Below are positions 44,539 through 52,967 of a stretch of 64,000 bases of DNA, one piece after another. A program made the position numbers and the translations under genes. Within the stretch, counting starts at the first letter, position 1. The number at the start of each line of letters is the position of its first letter. Under the pieces are notes generated by a model that was not told the DNA's origin, searched no databases, and worked only from the letters and a program-made list of their open reading frames with translations. The stretch is from Bacillus sp. EB106-08-02-XG196 (GTDB lineage Bacteria; Bacillota; Bacilli; Bacillales; Cytobacillaceae): contig NZ_JABWSY010000014.1 in NCBI RefSeq assembly GCF_013396335.1, positions 1 to 64,000 on the forward strand, read 5' to 3'.

Positions 44539-44600
44539 CGTTTTCATCAACATTGTTCTCGTTTTCATTCCCGTTGTTTCCGTTTTCAGCAACATTGTTA
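44539..44600. repeat. Three-copy 21-bp tandem repeat
   Basis: CGTTTTCA-N-CAACATTGTT-type units begin at 44539, 44560 and 44581, an exact 21-bp step like the unrelated array at 35152. The last unit runs into the -35 of the small gene at 44655. Confidence 0.7.
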
Positions 44601-44623
44601 GAAATACCCTAATCCCCCATAAT
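44595..44623 (+). promoter_or_regulatory. Candidate promoter of the 32-residue ORF
   Basis: TTGTTA (44595-44600) and CATAAT (44618-44623) are 17 bp apart. Confidence 0.5.
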
Positions 44624-44654
44624 AAAGGTAACAAATCAATAGGGGGAAATGAAC

Positions 44655-44753
44655 ATGAAAAAATTATGGCAAGCTATCGTAGAGACAGTTGAATGGATTA
44701 ACTACCTTCCACAAGAAAATAATAAACAAAGAAAAACCAATTCACCTAAATAA
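44655..44753 (+). CDS. Candidate small protein of 32 residues
   Basis: An ATG with AGGGGG about nine bases upstream opens a 32-codon frame: KKLWQAIVETVEWINYLPQ at the N-terminal side, then a basic, polar tail (NNKQRKTNSPK). The first 20 residues could form an amphipathic helix. It has its own promoter-like sequence and its stop lies inside a strong terminator stem, the compact layout of a real small gene. I do not recognise the family. Confidence 0.55.
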   Translation: MKKLWQAIVETVEWINYLPQENNKQRKTNSPK

Positions 44754-44775
44754 AATGTGAATTGGTTTTTTTATG
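44736..44775. terminator. Bidirectional terminator at the small ORF
   Basis: AACCAATTCAC pairs with GTGAATTGGTT around CTAAATAAAAT. Seven T residues follow on the plus strand, and TTTTTC follows on the minus strand. Confidence 0.85.
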
Positions 44776-44776
44776 C

Positions 44777-44804
44777 AAAAAAACCCCAGCATTGGCCAGG
44801 GTTC
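44777..44804 (-). terminator. Terminator of GPH transporter gene 1
   Basis: On the minus strand AACCCTGGC pairs with GCTGGGGTT (two wobble pairs) and seven T residues follow. Confidence 0.75.
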
Positions 44805-44819
44805 CAAATTGTGACTCAT

Positions 44820-46295
44820 TTAAATTGCAACTTTATTGCCCTTTTTCCCATTTGCTTTCATTTCGGCAATACCAGATTGAATTTTTTCCATTTCTTTATG
44901 ATCTAGTTTATAGAATTTCATTGCTGTAATAGATACTAACAAACATAGTGCTGGTAAACCGAATGCCAGTATTAAGGTTACAACAAACAATGGTGATGTT
45001 AAAGCTTCCCCAACCTCAGGGAATTTTTCTTTGTAACCAATGAAGCCAACCACTACACCTACGATTGTTGGAGCTAAAGATGAAACGAGCTGATCAATGA
45101 ATGAGAAAATGGTGCCCATCATTCCTGGTACAAATCGTCCAGATTTATGTGTTTCATAGTCCGAAACATCGGCAATCATAGGAACAACAAGCGTTGTTGG
45201 AATTCCCGCAAATCCTAGAGCTAATGAATATAAGGCTAAGAATAAAATTGTAGTAATTCCAATATTAGATAGTGAAATTGATGCAGGATCAATTAATAAG
45301 AATAGAGCACACAACGCCAAGTAAGAAAGCATTCCGATCCATGCTGAAGTAACATAGGATTTCTTTAAACCTGTCTTTCTTGCAATTCCAACTACTAAGA
45401 AAGTAATCAATAATGTTGGTACTAGTGTAATAAGACCAATTTTTCCGCTTAATGCATAATCTCCTAGCAAAATACCAAACAACATAACTCCGACTACAGA
45501 ATATCGAGCGATGCTTGTTGCTAGTTTATCAAAAGACGCTGAAAGTGAAAGCATTTGTAATGGTCTGTTTCCTTTAATAACGCCCCAATATTCACGAAGA
45601 GTAGTTTGAGTTCCTTCTTCTGCTAATCCATAGTATTCTTTCTTATCTTTTGACCAAATACCTATAATTGCAAGTACCGCAAATACTCCAGATAGAAGAA
45701 GTCCATAGGCATTTAATTCCGTAAACAAACCAAGATTAAACCCGCCATGTTTTGCTACTAGAACAGCCGAGACCCAAATTTGTCCGCCAGTGAATAGTGC
45801 AGCATTATAGATTCCGTCAAAAATTGCATATAATGGGCGCTGCTTTGGATTATTTGTTAATACTGTTTGTGCAGCCTTTGTTACACTCGTTTGTAATGAA
45901 TAACCAACTTTATTTACAATTAACATCGCAGTAAAGAAAATAAATTGTGTACCCTCTGGTAAATGATGAGTTACATTATAGATAATTAGGATGGTACCTG
46001 CTGAAATGAGATTACCGATAACAATTAGTGGTGTAAACTTACCAAATTTCCCCTCTGTTTTATCGATGATATAGCCAATCGCAGGATCAATGATACCATC
46101 GAATAAACGTGCAGCCATTAAGAGCGAACTTACCACCATAACTGCTAGTCCAGCTATTCCAGTTGCATAATAAGTGACAAAACCCAATACAAATAAATGA
46201 AGATTTGATGAGGTATTATTTAAAGTAAACAAACCTATTTGCCATAATTTTGCTGTGTTGTATTGATTACTATTTTCCATTTTAACATTTGACAT
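44820..46295 (-). CDS. GPH-family sugar/glycoside:cation symporter 1
   Basis: This 491-residue transporter has about 12 hydrophobic segments and the GPH (glycoside-pentoside-hexuronide) pattern, including ARLFDGIIDPAIGYIIDKT near residue 62 and KFGKFTP. GPH members such as UidB and UxuT import glucuronides or uronates with sodium or protons. It is a close paralogue of the next gene. GAGGGGG lies before the ATG. Its promoter has the shared ROK operator and a cre-like site (46313-46326) near the start codon. Confidence 0.9.
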   Translation of the reverse strand: MSNVKMENSNQYNTAKLWQIGLFTLNNTSSNLHLFVLGFVTYYATGIAGLAVMVVSSLLMAARLFDGIIDPAIGYIIDKTEGKFGKFTPLIVIGNLISAGTILIIYNVTHHLPEGTQFIFFTAMLIVNKVGYSLQTSVTKAAQTVLTNNPKQRPLYAIFDGIYNAALFTGGQIWVSAVLVAKHGGFNLGLFTELNAYGLLLSGVFAVLAIIGIWSKDKKEYYGLAEEGTQTTLREYWGVIKGNRPLQMLSLSASFDKLATSIARYSVVGVMLFGILLGDYALSGKIGLITLVPTLLITFLVVGIARKTGLKKSYVTSAWIGMLSYLALCALFLLIDPASISLSNIGITTILFLALYSLALGFAGIPTTLVVPMIADVSDYETHKSGRFVPGMMGTIFSFIDQLVSSLAPTIVGVVVGFIGYKEKFPEVGEALTSPLFVVTLILAFGLPALCLLVSITAMKFYKLDHKEMEKIQSGIAEMKANGKKGNKVAI

Positions 46296-46312
46296 GATTT
46301 CGCCCCCTCATG

Positions 46313-46326
46313 ATAAAACGCTTTCA
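46313..46326 (-). promoter_or_regulatory. cre-like site before GPH gene 1
   Basis: TGAAAGCGTTTTAT on the minus strand matches most of the CcpA consensus; the right end is off by one base. Confidence 0.45.
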
Positions 46327-46494
46327 TTATTTCGAATAATGAAAAAATTTTCTAACCAATGATCCCCTGCTTATACCAACAAACCTTAGATTATCGAAAA
46401 AACACTACCCCTTTTCTTGCCACTCCCTCCTATGAAACCCCTTTCATTCTAAAATAAAAAAATATAATTGCTAGTAAACTATTATTCGATTTTT

Positions 46495-46554
46495 TAATTA
46501 GTTTAATGAACTAACTATTAATTAAAGAATACCATCTCTATTATATCTAGTCAA
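46495..46554 (-). promoter_or_regulatory. GPH gene 1 promoter and ROK operator
   Basis: TTGACT (46549-46554), 17 bp, TATTCT (46526-46531), then a palindrome with core GTTTAATGAAC (46501-46511). Same layout as the larA, uxaC and GPH gene 2 and 3 promoters. The leader from here to the start codon is about 200 bp and shows no further gene. Confidence 0.75.
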
Positions 46555-46649
46555 CATATTTTTAATTTTCTAAAGATTCCGCCGATAGACCACCCTTTTT
46601 TTAGAGAGATTTACATGTAAGTCCTTTCAACAGTTTGATTTCTAAATGG

Positions 46650-46770
46650 AAAAAGGCAGCAGAAATCCACTGCCTTTCTCGTTTTTATTTATTTCAATAT
46701 ATTAAAATCAGGTCCTATGTTAATTAATTAAAAGTCCCCCTTGCACACTGTACAAGGGGATTTTTAATCA
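46650..46770 (-). terminator. Two terminators between the GPH paralogues
   Basis: AAAAAGGCAG/CTGCCTTTCT with a T run (46650-46688) is shared with 48751-48790. TCCCCCTTG/CAAGGGGA flanked by AAAA and TTTTT (46728-46770) lies next to the stop of GPH gene 2. Confidence 0.75.
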
Positions 46771-46820
46771 ATGTCTATAAATATTAAACGTTTACATTCT
46801 GATGTGAGCTTGTTATTTCA

Positions 46821-48278
46821 TTAAGCAACTTTACTCTTTGATTTCTTCGCTGCAATACTTTCTTGTATTTCTGCCATTTGCTTATCATCAAGTTCATAAC
46901 GGCTCATAGTTAGACCAGAAATGGTCAATGCAACAGCTGGAATAACAAAGGCTAAAATAATCGTTACAAGTTTTAATTCTGGTGTTAACGTATCCGTTAC
47001 GGTTGGGAATGCCTCTTTAAACCCGATTAACGCGACTGCAAAACCAACAATTGCAGGTGCTAAAGATGTGATTAATTTATCAATGAAAGAGAACAATGTT
47101 CCAATCATACCCGGTACATATCTTCCTGATTTATCTGTTTCATAATCGGATACATCCGCAATCATTGGGTTAACAAGCGTTGATGGAACGCCGCCAAATC
47201 CCATTGCCATTGTGTATAAAACAAAGAACAAGATGGTTGTGAATCCAAGGTTGCTCATTGAGATGCTTGAACCATCCATTAGAGTAAACATTGCAATTAA
47301 TGCAACGAAAGCACCTAATGCAATCCAAGTTGAGAAAAGGAATGCTTTTTTCATACCTGTTTTTCTTGCTTTTGCCACTGCCCAGAATGTAATCAATAAG
47401 GTTGGAACAATGGTAATCATCGATACTGTACCGCTCAACGCATAATCGCCGATTAAGATCCCGAATATCATAACCATTACTACGGAATGGCGCAAAAGTG
47501 AGAATGCTAATTTGTCAACTGTTACAGCAAAAATTAGTTTTAGTAACGCTTTATTACCTTTTAGAAGAGGCCAGAAGTCGCTGAATTTCGTTTGAACTGT
47601 ATCCTCTGCTAATCCAAAAAACTCTTTTTTATCTTTGCTTGAGATTCCAATTACAGCTAATACGGTAAATACCCCTGAAAGAATAAGAGCCAGCGTGTTT
47701 AATTCAGTGAATAAGCCCATATTAAAATCGCCATGTTTTTTAATTAAATAGGATGCTACATAAACTTGTCCGCCTGTGAAAAGCAATGTGTTGTATATTC
47801 CATCAAATACTGCGAATAAAGGACGCTGTTTAGGGTCATTTGTTAAAACCGTTTGTGCAGCCTTTGTAACGGAAGTTTGACACGTATATCCAATAATATG
47901 AATGGCATAGATTAAGATAAAGAATAGCAGTCTGAATGATTCCGGCAATAAGTGTGTAATATTATATAATACGAGGATAGTAGCTGCTAAGATGATATTT
48001 CCTATCACCATATAAGGCCGGAACTTTCCGAACTTGCCTTCTGTTTTATCTACCAAGAAACCAATGATTGGATCCGTAACTCCGTCCCAAATTCTCATAC
48101 TCATTAAGATAGTACTTACTACAACTACTGCAATACCCGCAACTCCCGCTGCGTAGTAGGAAACAAAAGCCAAAATAAACATGTAAAGATTGGTTGCCGT
48201 GTTATTTAAAGCGAAGAAACCAATTTCCCAAAGTTTCGCTTTATTGTATTGCTGATTATTAACTGCTGCTGTTGTCAT
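46821..48278 (-). CDS. GPH-family sugar/glycoside:cation symporter 2
   Basis: This 485-residue transporter closely resembles the protein of 44820-46295 along its whole length (NKAKLWEIGFFALNNTATNLY, VSYYAAGVAGIAVVVVST). I start it at the ATG 48276-48278; the longer frame has 13 unlikely residues. The two genes with their promoters and a terminator look like a 2-kb tandem duplication. Two ROK-operator promoters lie upstream (48361-48426 and 48596-48655), one with a cre site inside. Confidence 0.9.
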   Translation of the reverse strand: MTTAAVNNQQYNKAKLWEIGFFALNNTATNLYMFILAFVSYYAAGVAGIAVVVVSTILMSMRIWDGVTDPIIGFLVDKTEGKFGKFRPYMVIGNIILAATILVLYNITHLLPESFRLLFFILIYAIHIIGYTCQTSVTKAAQTVLTNDPKQRPLFAVFDGIYNTLLFTGGQVYVASYLIKKHGDFNMGLFTELNTLALILSGVFTVLAVIGISSKDKKEFFGLAEDTVQTKFSDFWPLLKGNKALLKLIFAVTVDKLAFSLLRHSVVMVMIFGILIGDYALSGTVSMITIVPTLLITFWAVAKARKTGMKKAFLFSTWIALGAFVALIAMFTLMDGSSISMSNLGFTTILFFVLYTMAMGFGGVPSTLVNPMIADVSDYETDKSGRYVPGMIGTLFSFIDKLITSLAPAIVGFAVALIGFKEAFPTVTDTLTPELKLVTIILAFVIPAVALTISGLTMSRYELDDKQMAEIQESIAAKKSKSKVA

Positions 48279-48296
48279 ATCCCAGCACCCTCCCCT

Positions 48297-48426
48297 AAGC
48301 GGTTTAACCGCTTTCATTAAAGTTAATGTTTAATTATTTCCCTGTGGAAATTTTACCCTTTAATTTGTTTAATAAACTTACTAATTACTACACTCTTATA
48401 ATAATTGAATCCGCTTTCATATACAA
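48297..48426 (-). promoter_or_regulatory. GPH gene 2 proximal promoter P2 with cre and ROK operator
   Basis: TTGTAT (48421-48426), 17 bp and TATTAT (48398-48403) on the minus strand. The spacer holds TGAAAGCGGATTCA (48406-48419), a full match to the CcpA cre consensus. Downstream is a ROK core GTTTAATAAAC (48367-48377). The palindrome AAGCGGTTTAACCGCTT lies at 48297-48313, near the start codon. CcpA bound in the spacer would block the promoter. Confidence 0.7.
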
Positions 48427-48595
48427 TACTTTTTTAAATTATTTTTTCTGGATGATTTAGGTAACTAAAAGTTTAAATTTTGATACTTCCCCCTTTAGTT
48501 ATCCCCCCCTGTTACCTAGCCACTCCCTTCAAAGAAACCCCTTTCATATCCAGTAAAAAAATATAAATTCCTATTAAACTATTATTCAATTGTTT

Positions 48596-48655
48596 AATTA
48601 GTTTAATAAACTAATTAATTAAATAAAGAATATCATCTCTTCTATCTCTAGTCAA
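48596..48655 (-). promoter_or_regulatory. GPH gene 2 distal promoter P1 with ROK operator
   Basis: TTGACT (48650-48655), 17 bp, TATTCT (48627-48632), then TTAGTTTAATAAACTAA (48598-48614, core 48601-48611). Nearly identical to the GPH gene 1 promoter. Confidence 0.75.
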
Positions 48656-48750
48656 TGGATTTTTAATTTTCTAAAGATTTTGTTGATAGAAAACCTTTTC
48701 TTCTAGATAAATACACAGGAAATCCTCTACCTTGTTAAAATCCCCCAAAA

Positions 48751-48790
48751 CAAAAAGGCAGCGGACACCCACTGCCTTTCTGTTTTTTAC
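48751..48790 (-). terminator. Terminator of the TIM/Gfo-Idh cluster
   Basis: AAAAAGGCAG pairs with CTGCCTTTCT around a short loop, with a T run. Same element as at 46650. Confidence 0.75.
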
Positions 48791-48802
48791 TTTTTCAATA
48801 TA

Positions 48803-49666
48803 TTAAAACCAATCAGCGTACCCTAGCTCTCTTAAGTGATTAGCAGAGTCTCTTAGACAATCAAATGGATCGCGGCCATATAAATCATCCTGCTCTACCA
48901 AGAAATATTGTGAGCCGCTTTCTAGACCTGCTTCGATAATCGCTTTAAGGTCCAGGCTGCCTGTCCCTAGTTCAGCAAATTGTACTACATTATTGAAGGC
49001 TTGGAAAAACTTAGCAGGCTCAAATCCGCCCTCTAAAACACTTACATCAAATTGCCCGATGCGGTAGTCTTTTAAGTGGATTAAAGAGATACGGCCTGCA
49101 TAATTTTTTAATACTTCTACAGGATTTAGTCCGCCGCGATGAATCCAGTGGACATCCATTTCAAAGCCAATTTTAGAAGTATTGTTCTTGATAATATCTA
49201 AAAGGTATTCACCATCATATTTTTGGAACTCGATATGGTGGTTATGGTAGTACAATTCAATACCATGCTCAGCTAATTTATGTGCAACCTCATCACATTT
49301 TTGTACAAACTCCATAATCTTATCTTTATGTCCAATTGCTGTAAAAGGAAGCATACCGATACGCAGGAAGTTACAGTTTAACGTCTTACAATCGCTTACA
49401 ATTTTATCGAAATCGTTCGATAAGGTTTCTCCTGGCATACCAGGCATCATTGGCTCTAGAGCGGCTGAAAGGGCAGCAATTTTGATATCAAAGTCTTCAC
49501 TCGCTCTTTTTAACTCCGCAACATTCTCAGGTGTCATAGGAATTTGTGATACTTCTACGGCACCATATCCTAGTTCTCTTACTTGTCTTAAAGTCTCATA
49601 AACACCCAGTTCTTCTACCTTCCCTTTAAGCATCATCATTTGAACGCCGATTTTACCTTTTTTCAT
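48803..49666 (-). CDS. TIM-barrel sugar isomerase/epimerase/lyase-like protein
   Basis: This 287-residue protein belongs to the xylose-isomerase-like TIM-barrel group. Metal ligands are likely in LYYHNHHIEF, FEMDVHWIHRGG, LIHLKDYR and FLVEQDD. The reaction is not clear; relatives include IolE/IolI-like inosose enzymes and 3-keto-glycoside epimerases or lyases. It starts two bases after the Gfo/Idh stop, with GGAGGG inside that gene's end, so the two are coupled. It ends the AraC-linked cluster. Confidence 0.82.
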   Translation of the reverse strand: MKKGKIGVQMMMLKGKVEELGVYETLRQVRELGYGAVEVSQIPMTPENVAELKRASEDFDIKIAALSAALEPMMPGMPGETLSNDFDKIVSDCKTLNCNFLRIGMLPFTAIGHKDKIMEFVQKCDEVAHKLAEHGIELYYHNHHIEFQKYDGEYLLDIIKNNTSKIGFEMDVHWIHRGGLNPVEVLKNYAGRISLIHLKDYRIGQFDVSVLEGGFEPAKFFQAFNNVVQFAELGTGSLDLKAIIEAGLESGSQYFLVEQDDLYGRDPFDCLRDSANHLRELGYADWF

Positions 49667-49668
49667 CG

Positions 49669-50676
49669 TTATCCCTCCATCTTAATAGTTTGTTTTGTTT
49701 CTGAAGAAAGCCGAATCGCATCAATCATTTGTATGGATACGAGAGCATCCTGTGCATGAACATAATCATCACTGTCTTGTAAAATACAGTTATAGAATTG
49801 ATTGATCGTTTTCGCATGGCTGGCACCGTAATAGAATTTTGAGCCAGGGAGCTTAGCGTCTTCTACCAATTCTTCCTTTTTTCCCTCTTCATTTATCTTA
49901 GAAAGAATGCTGTCTTTAATGATGAATTTACCTTTTTCAAGATACACCTCTAGCTCTACACTGGAGTTCTCAGCATTGGCATTCGTTGAAAAAAACAATC
50001 CTCTTGCTCCGTTTCTGAAGAGAATATGTGCAGAGGCAGTGTCTTCTACTTCAATTCCATAATCCAATAATTGGTCCACTGAACCTCTTATTGATTCCAT
50101 TTTTCCGCCCATTAGCTGTATTAAATCCAGGGTATGAAGCGCTTGATTGATCATGGAACCGCCGCCGGCAAACTCCATTTTTCCACGCCAAGGTTTCACA
50201 TCATAATACGCCTTTGGCCGATACCAAGCCACCAAACCTTTTACCCCTGTGACCTGTCCGTATTCGCCGCTCTTTACAATCTCCTGAAGCATTTCAAATG
50301 ACTCATTATAACGGTTTTGCAAACAGACACCAATTTTAACATCACTGTGGTCTTCCTCTAGTTTTACAAGTGCCTTGCCCTCTTCCGTGTTCAACCCCAG
50401 TGGCTTTTCTTGAAATACGTTTTTTACTCCCGCTTCTACACAATCTCTTGTTACAGGGTAGTGGAGATAGTGAGGAAGGCAATTATGGACAACATCAAGA
50501 TTTTCTTTTTCAAGCATCACGTGATAATCGCTATAGAAGTTTACACCTGGCACGGTTCCTTTTAATGATTCATCAAGATCACATACTGCCACTAGCTCTA
50601 CATTTGGGTTAGCTTGTATAGCTGGAATATGAATTTTTGAAATATCTCCAAGTCCTATTACTGCTACTTTTAGCAT
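49669..50676 (-). CDS. Gfo/Idh/MocA-family oxidoreductase
   Basis: This 335-residue dehydrogenase has the Rossmann turn GLGDISKIH and the EKP motif QEKPLGLN near residue 90. I start it at the ATG 50674-50676, after AAAAGGGG. It is followed directly by a TIM-barrel gene. The 217-bp gap to the Gfo/Idh gene upstream is filled by a MITE-like repeat. Probably oxidises a ring hydroxyl of a sugar or glycoside. Confidence 0.86.
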   Translation of the reverse strand: MLKVAVIGLGDISKIHIPAIQANPNVELVAVCDLDESLKGTVPGVNFYSDYHVMLEKENLDVVHNCLPHYLHYPVTRDCVEAGVKNVFQEKPLGLNTEEGKALVKLEEDHSDVKIGVCLQNRYNESFEMLQEIVKSGEYGQVTGVKGLVAWYRPKAYYDVKPWRGKMEFAGGGSMINQALHTLDLIQLMGGKMESIRGSVDQLLDYGIEVEDTASAHILFRNGARGLFFSTNANAENSSVELEVYLEKGKFIIKDSILSKINEEGKKEELVEDAKLPGSKFYYGASHAKTINQFYNCILQDSDDYVHAQDALVSIQMIDAIRLSSETKQTIKMEG

Positions 50677-50697
50677 TGGCTTTTCCCCTTTTTTAAA

Positions 50698-50845
50698 GGC
50701 TCTTTTCTTAAACATTGTTGCATTTTAGAACAAAAATTTAAAAAGAAAAGAGCCAGCAAACTAAATTCTAAAGCGGAATATAGATAATTCCACGTTAAAA
50801 TCGGCTTTAAGATTTTAACAGCTATATTTATGAAAGCAGACTTTT
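50698..50845 (+). repeat. Dispersed MITE-like repeat, copy B
   Basis: Shares ordered blocks with 40797-40918 in the opposite orientation: GGCTCTTTTCTTA, AAGAAAAGAGCC, GCAAACT, CGTTAAAATCGGCTTTA, GATTTTAACA and GAAA-CAGACTTT. It is longer than copy A by about 26 bp. Beside it a 13-bp perfect hairpin GAAACGAACTCAT/ATGAGTTCGTTTC lies at 50849-50888, next to the upstream gene's stop. No coding frame is seen in the gap. Confidence 0.7.
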
Positions 50846-50893
50846 GAAACGAACTCATAGCTTGATCAGCGATGAGTTCGTTTCATATGTTTA

Positions 50894-52054
50894 TTACTTT
50901 CTAACCGGATATTTACCTTCTTCGGCAATTCGTTTATTTAATTCCTCTAGGAATAAATCTTCATCAAATGGTACTTCGATTTCCTTGCCTAACCAGCTTG
51001 ACAGGTGCATAGCATTTGCAAGTCTAACACCATTAATACCGTCGCTGCCTGGAGCTAATAATGGTGTACCTTCTACAACCGCAGAAGCAAAGTCTTCTAA
51101 TACGGCAATATGCTGTTCGCCCCAAACATTGCCAAAATCAAGTACTTCTTCAGTGAAAATATCACCTGCACCGCCGCCCATAAACAGCTTCATAACATCT
51201 GACATATCCATGGTAGAGCTCATTTCATTTTCTGATTTATTCAGGCGTTTGATGGTTACTTTACTACTGTTATCAACGATAATTTTTCCTTTGTCGCCTA
51301 ATATTTCTAAACGGTCTGTCCCCATAACATCGTGTGTACGAGTTACAAATACACCTGTAGCACCATTTCCATAATCAAATACTGCAGTCACATCGTCTTC
51401 AACCACAATATCTCTTTGAGAGCCAAAGTTTACTTTTGCATAAACCTTTTTCGGCATACCACAAATCCATTGAAGCAAGTCAATTTGGTGTGGCGCTTGG
51501 TTTACAAGGACACCACCGCCTTCTCCACCCCAAGTTGCTCTCCATTCACTTTGATTGTAGTACCCTTGAGGTCTCCACCAGGTAGTTATAATCCAGTTGG
51601 TATTGCGAATGCTGCCAATCTCACCATTATCAATAATTTCTTTTACTTTTTTATAAAGTGGATTTGTGCGCTGGTTAAAGAAGATTGCAAACTTAAGCTC
51701 AGGCTTTGAAGCTGCAAAGTCGTTTAGCTCTTTCACTTGTTTTGTATAAACACCAGCTGGTTTTTCCACTAATGCATGAATGTCTCTTTTTAGTGCTTCG
51801 ATTCCCATTTCAGGATGGAGATAATGCGGTACAGTGGTAACGACTGCATCAACATCACCACTTTCAAGCATATCGATATAATTATCGTAGAAAGGAACAC
51901 CTGGATACTTCTCTTCTGCTACTTGTTTTTTAGCAGGATCATTATCACAGATCGCACCAATCACCATGTTTTTAACCTTGCCTTCGGTAATAAAATTTGC
52001 GTACATACCGCCTTCTGCACCTAATCCGATAATCCCTAATCTTACATCAGCCAT
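50894..52054 (-). CDS. Gfo/Idh/MocA-family oxidoreductase
   Basis: This 386-residue protein has GLGAEGGMYANFI at the nucleotide-binding site and VEKPAGVY as the catalytic Lys motif. It is longer than its neighbour and clearly a different branch. Its ATG is two bases after the stop of the TIM-barrel gene upstream, so they are coupled. Together with the other Gfo/Idh gene it may carry out two steps on the same sugar. Confidence 0.87.
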   Translation of the reverse strand: MADVRLGIIGLGAEGGMYANFITEGKVKNMVIGAICDNDPAKKQVAEEKYPGVPFYDNYIDMLESGDVDAVVTTVPHYLHPEMGIEALKRDIHALVEKPAGVYTKQVKELNDFAASKPELKFAIFFNQRTNPLYKKVKEIIDNGEIGSIRNTNWIITTWWRPQGYYNQSEWRATWGGEGGGVLVNQAPHQIDLLQWICGMPKKVYAKVNFGSQRDIVVEDDVTAVFDYGNGATGVFVTRTHDVMGTDRLEILGDKGKIIVDNSSKVTIKRLNKSENEMSSTMDMSDVMKLFMGGGAGDIFTEEVLDFGNVWGEQHIAVLEDFASAVVEGTPLLAPGSDGINGVRLANAMHLSSWLGKEIEVPFDEDLFLEELNKRIAEEGKYPVRK

Positions 52055-52056
52055 AA

Positions 52057-52944
52057 TTAAATTTCCTCGCTTTCAATTTTGTTTAGAATTTCTAAAAGTG
52101 CTTCATATTGAAGCTTGTAACCGCCGGCACCATCCAGCCCTTTATCGTCCTTTATGATCTCGGTCGCATCCTCAAGCTCTAAATCCTTTAGAGAATCAAA
52201 GAGAACAAGATGTGGCTCAAGGGTTAAAAAGCCTTTGTAGCCGCTCTTAATAAACTGAGCTAGTAATTCAGGTATTTTCCCTTCTCCAGTTCCACAGACA
52301 ACATTTTGACTATCAGATGTTACAGCATCTTTTATGTGTATATAAACAATCTCATCCTTTAAGAGATCGTAACACTCCTGTGTATCCTCACCGCACTGTA
52401 CGAAATTAGCGAAGTCGAAAATCCCTTTAAAATACGGAGAACCAACTTGTGTTAAAATTTCATGACAGCGTCTACCGATATCACCAAAGATATCCTTTTC
52501 ATTTTCATGCAGTAAAATCACATTGTATTTCTCTGCAATAGCGGCATATTCCTTTAATTTACTAACTACTTCACTACGATATTGATCTGCATCCTCACCC
52601 TTAGGAATATAGAAGCTGAAGATTCGCATATATTTGCAATCGAGCAAGTTGCTAATTTGGCAAAGCGTGTCCAGCATAAGCTTTTGTTTCGCAAAGCCCT
52701 CTTCATCATTGATAAATACCTTACCAATAGGCGAGCCGATGGAAGAAACGCCAATTCCAGCTTTTTCCAGTCTTAGCTGTACTGTTTCCTTGATTTCATC
52801 GACAGTAAAATCACCAATATTTTTCCCATCAATGCCGCGTAACGAAATATATTTCATCCCTAAATTTGAGACAACCTCAAGCTGGGTATCAAAATCAGAT
52901 GAAATTTCATCTGAAAATCCTGAAATCAGTAAATCTTGATTCAT
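52057..52944 (-). CDS. TIM-barrel sugar isomerase/epimerase/lyase-like protein
   Basis: This 295-residue TIM barrel has likely metal ligands in LLHENEKDIFGD, IFDFANFVQCG, VYIHIKDA and FLTLEPHL. It is the first metabolic gene after the AraC regulator, 23 bp away, and is coupled to a Gfo/Idh gene. It differs from the TIM protein of 48803-49666, so the two probably do different reactions in one pathway. Confidence 0.82.
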   Translation of the reverse strand: MNQDLLISGFSDEISSDFDTQLEVVSNLGMKYISLRGIDGKNIGDFTVDEIKETVQLRLEKAGIGVSSIGSPIGKVFINDEEGFAKQKLMLDTLCQISNLLDCKYMRIFSFYIPKGEDADQYRSEVVSKLKEYAAIAEKYNVILLHENEKDIFGDIGRRCHEILTQVGSPYFKGIFDFANFVQCGEDTQECYDLLKDEIVYIHIKDAVTSDSQNVVCGTGEGKIPELLAQFIKSGYKGFLTLEPHLVLFDSLKDLELEDATEIIKDDKGLDGAGGYKLQYEALLEILNKIESEEI

Positions 52945-52967
52945 TTAGACTAATTCCTCCTTAACTG

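Noticed and set aside
50844..51374. Plus-strand ORF of 176 codons
   Set aside because: It is antisense to a well-supported Gfo/Idh gene and has no family features.
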